Of a stretch of DNA of 62,402 nt, positions 61,305 through 62,402 are shown piece after piece. The stretch is from Echinococcus granulosus (taxonomy: Eukaryota > Platyhelminthes > Cestoda > Cyclophyllidea > Taeniidae). The stretch's first letter is position 1; each line of letters starts with the position of its first letter. The notes beneath the pieces are model-generated. The model was not told the origin of the DNA. It ran no database searches and saw only the letters and a program-made list of their open reading frames with translations. The DNA lies in assembly GCF_000524195.1 (NCBI RefSeq), contig NW_020170403.1:761348-823749 (forward strand), read 5' to 3'. A program made the position numbers and the translations under genes.

Positions 61305-61410
61305 GCGTCTTTTCCTACCTACAGCCACCAAGTCCTTCTGCATGTTAATAATGCCTTTCCCTTTGGTGCTGCTACGACTTCAAAGACGTTTCTGGATACT
61401 ATTGAATATG
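61305..61410 (+). repeat. Probable R1 repeat, diverged 3' fragment
   Basis: CCACCAAGTCCTTCTGCATG, then TAATAATGCCTTTCCC and ACTTCAAAGACGTTTCTGG, resembling the R1 3' end. Weaker than the other copies. Confidence 0.4.
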
Positions 61411-62402
61411 AGCGTTGACAATCTAGGCAATTGAAGCCAATCAGGTAAGCGTGGCTGCAATTAGCCCTAGAAACGGGGTGATGATTAAGGGGAAGCCGAT
61501 CCTTTTCTGTAACTAGGTACAGTTAAGGATACTCCAAGAGGCAAAATAAGATGGGAAATTCCACAAATGCCGAACCATTTGAAATAGCAGGCGATTGGAC
61601 GTCGTGTTAACCAGTGTGGAGGGGTATCAAAAAAGAGCCTTCTCAAAACTTGTCTTGATTTTTTACGATAGCCTTGTAAAAGCGCGAGTTTTATGTGGAA
61701 TAACATATTTTTTCCAGAAAAATGGTTAAGTCCTGCATCAGTATTTCCCATTCCGACCTAGTGATTGTAGCGAATCAATGCCTACAGGTGCTTATGTAAG
61801 TGAACAGCGGCTAAGAGGAGCTTGATGTGGCTGCATCGCAATTGGAGGCATTTATGGGTCAGTTTCACGTTGAACGGAACTTGATCCGGATAGAATCAGA
61901 TCAAATTTTTTGGCTCTAAACAGACCCACTCTCATGATTGCAGAGGCATAGCCTTTCCGCTCACAAGGAGCCTCTTCTCGGTTTTGCGCGATTTTGGGAA
62001 GCTTATTAGGCAAATTCTAGTCTTCGTGGCATAAAAGTTTCTCAGTAAGTATTTTTTGTTATGAAGCCCTAACTGTGAGGTGGCATCAACTGAACGCCAT
62101 TTCTAATTTGTACAACATCGGTTAAAGTCAGCCTGTCAAGAAATATCACCAGGTACAAATCAAAAGCTATGGAGAATTTTGCCCCGATGTATTAGTCCAA
62201 TGCTGTAATCATTAAAGCAACTTTAAAAACAAACAATAAAAGAATGCGCGAGACATATATTTTTGCCCCTGTCGCAGACACTGCAGCATCCTTTCTTACC
62301 AGTACAACCAGCGAAACTGTTACTCCTTTGTTCTCAACCCGCCTCGTATGCACACACATGCATCTGCGTCTACGTACACCCCCACTCCTCCACCCCACTC
62401 CC

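Larger units (their letters stand above)
58553..62402. other. 3' UTR and downstream non-coding DNA
   Basis: No further gene recognised. It contains candidate poly(A) signals, a pyrimidine tract (60081-60106), an imperfect tandem duplication (60119-60376) and a probable R1 fragment (61305-61410). Confidence 0.5.

Noticed and set aside
1..62402. CRISPR arrays, bacterial operons, phage or integron features
   Set aside because: The spliceosomal introns, repeats and BAG6 show eukaryotic DNA; no regularly spaced direct repeats or prokaryotic gene organisation were seen.

Overview
This is eukaryotic nuclear DNA, most likely from a parasitic flatworm (Platyhelminthes). A cestode or trematode with a repeat-rich genome fits best; I cannot resolve it to genus. 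The window is gene-poor and moderately AT-rich, and it is full of old, diverged interspersed repeats. I recognise one gene. It is split into many exons, and its intron sizes climb steeply from 5' to 3' (first introns 32-37 nt, last ones 0.85-2.5 kb). That skew is known from schistosome genes, and it is my main reason for suggesting a flatworm. A 100-N run at 13100-13199 shows this is a draft scaffold.

Layout. Positions 1-44879 hold no gene I can support. No open frame there shows a recognisable domain, and the sequence reads as intergenic or intronic DNA with diverged repeats. The dominant family, called R1 here, is an element of about 0.7-0.8 kb. It has three near-full copies (6120-6810 plus; 9735-10560 minus; 25455-26225 plus) and about a dozen fragments, most of which keep only the 3' end. 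That is the pattern expected of 5'-truncated non-LTR or SINE-like retrotransposition. Smaller families are R2 (21655-21875, 27915-28150), R4 (26315-26455, 29085-29235), R5, R6, and a family (RP) built around the small inverted repeat GTCACA-TATN-TGTGAC.

Positions 44880-58552 (plus strand) hold a complete BAG6 (Scythe/BAT3) gene of 15 coding exons. The splice phases all join in frame to give 3963 nt, or 1320 residues. It has an N-terminal ubiquitin-like domain, Ser/Thr/Pro/Ala-rich linkers, a helical segment matching the DUF3538 region, a 10-residue polyglutamine tract, a nuclear-localisation-like KRRR segment and the C-terminal BAG-like domain. BAG6 is the scaffold of a cytosolic/nuclear holdase complex. 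That complex hands tail-anchored proteins to the GET/TRC pathway and sends mislocalised or defective proteins to the proteasome.

Positions 58553-62402 are the presumed 3' UTR and downstream DNA. They contain candidate poly(A) signals, a pyrimidine-rich tract, a small imperfect tandem duplication and a probable R1 fragment. I did not find a new multi-gene system. The points most worth following up are the uncharacterised R1 and RP repeat families and the architecture and possible alternative ends of BAG6.
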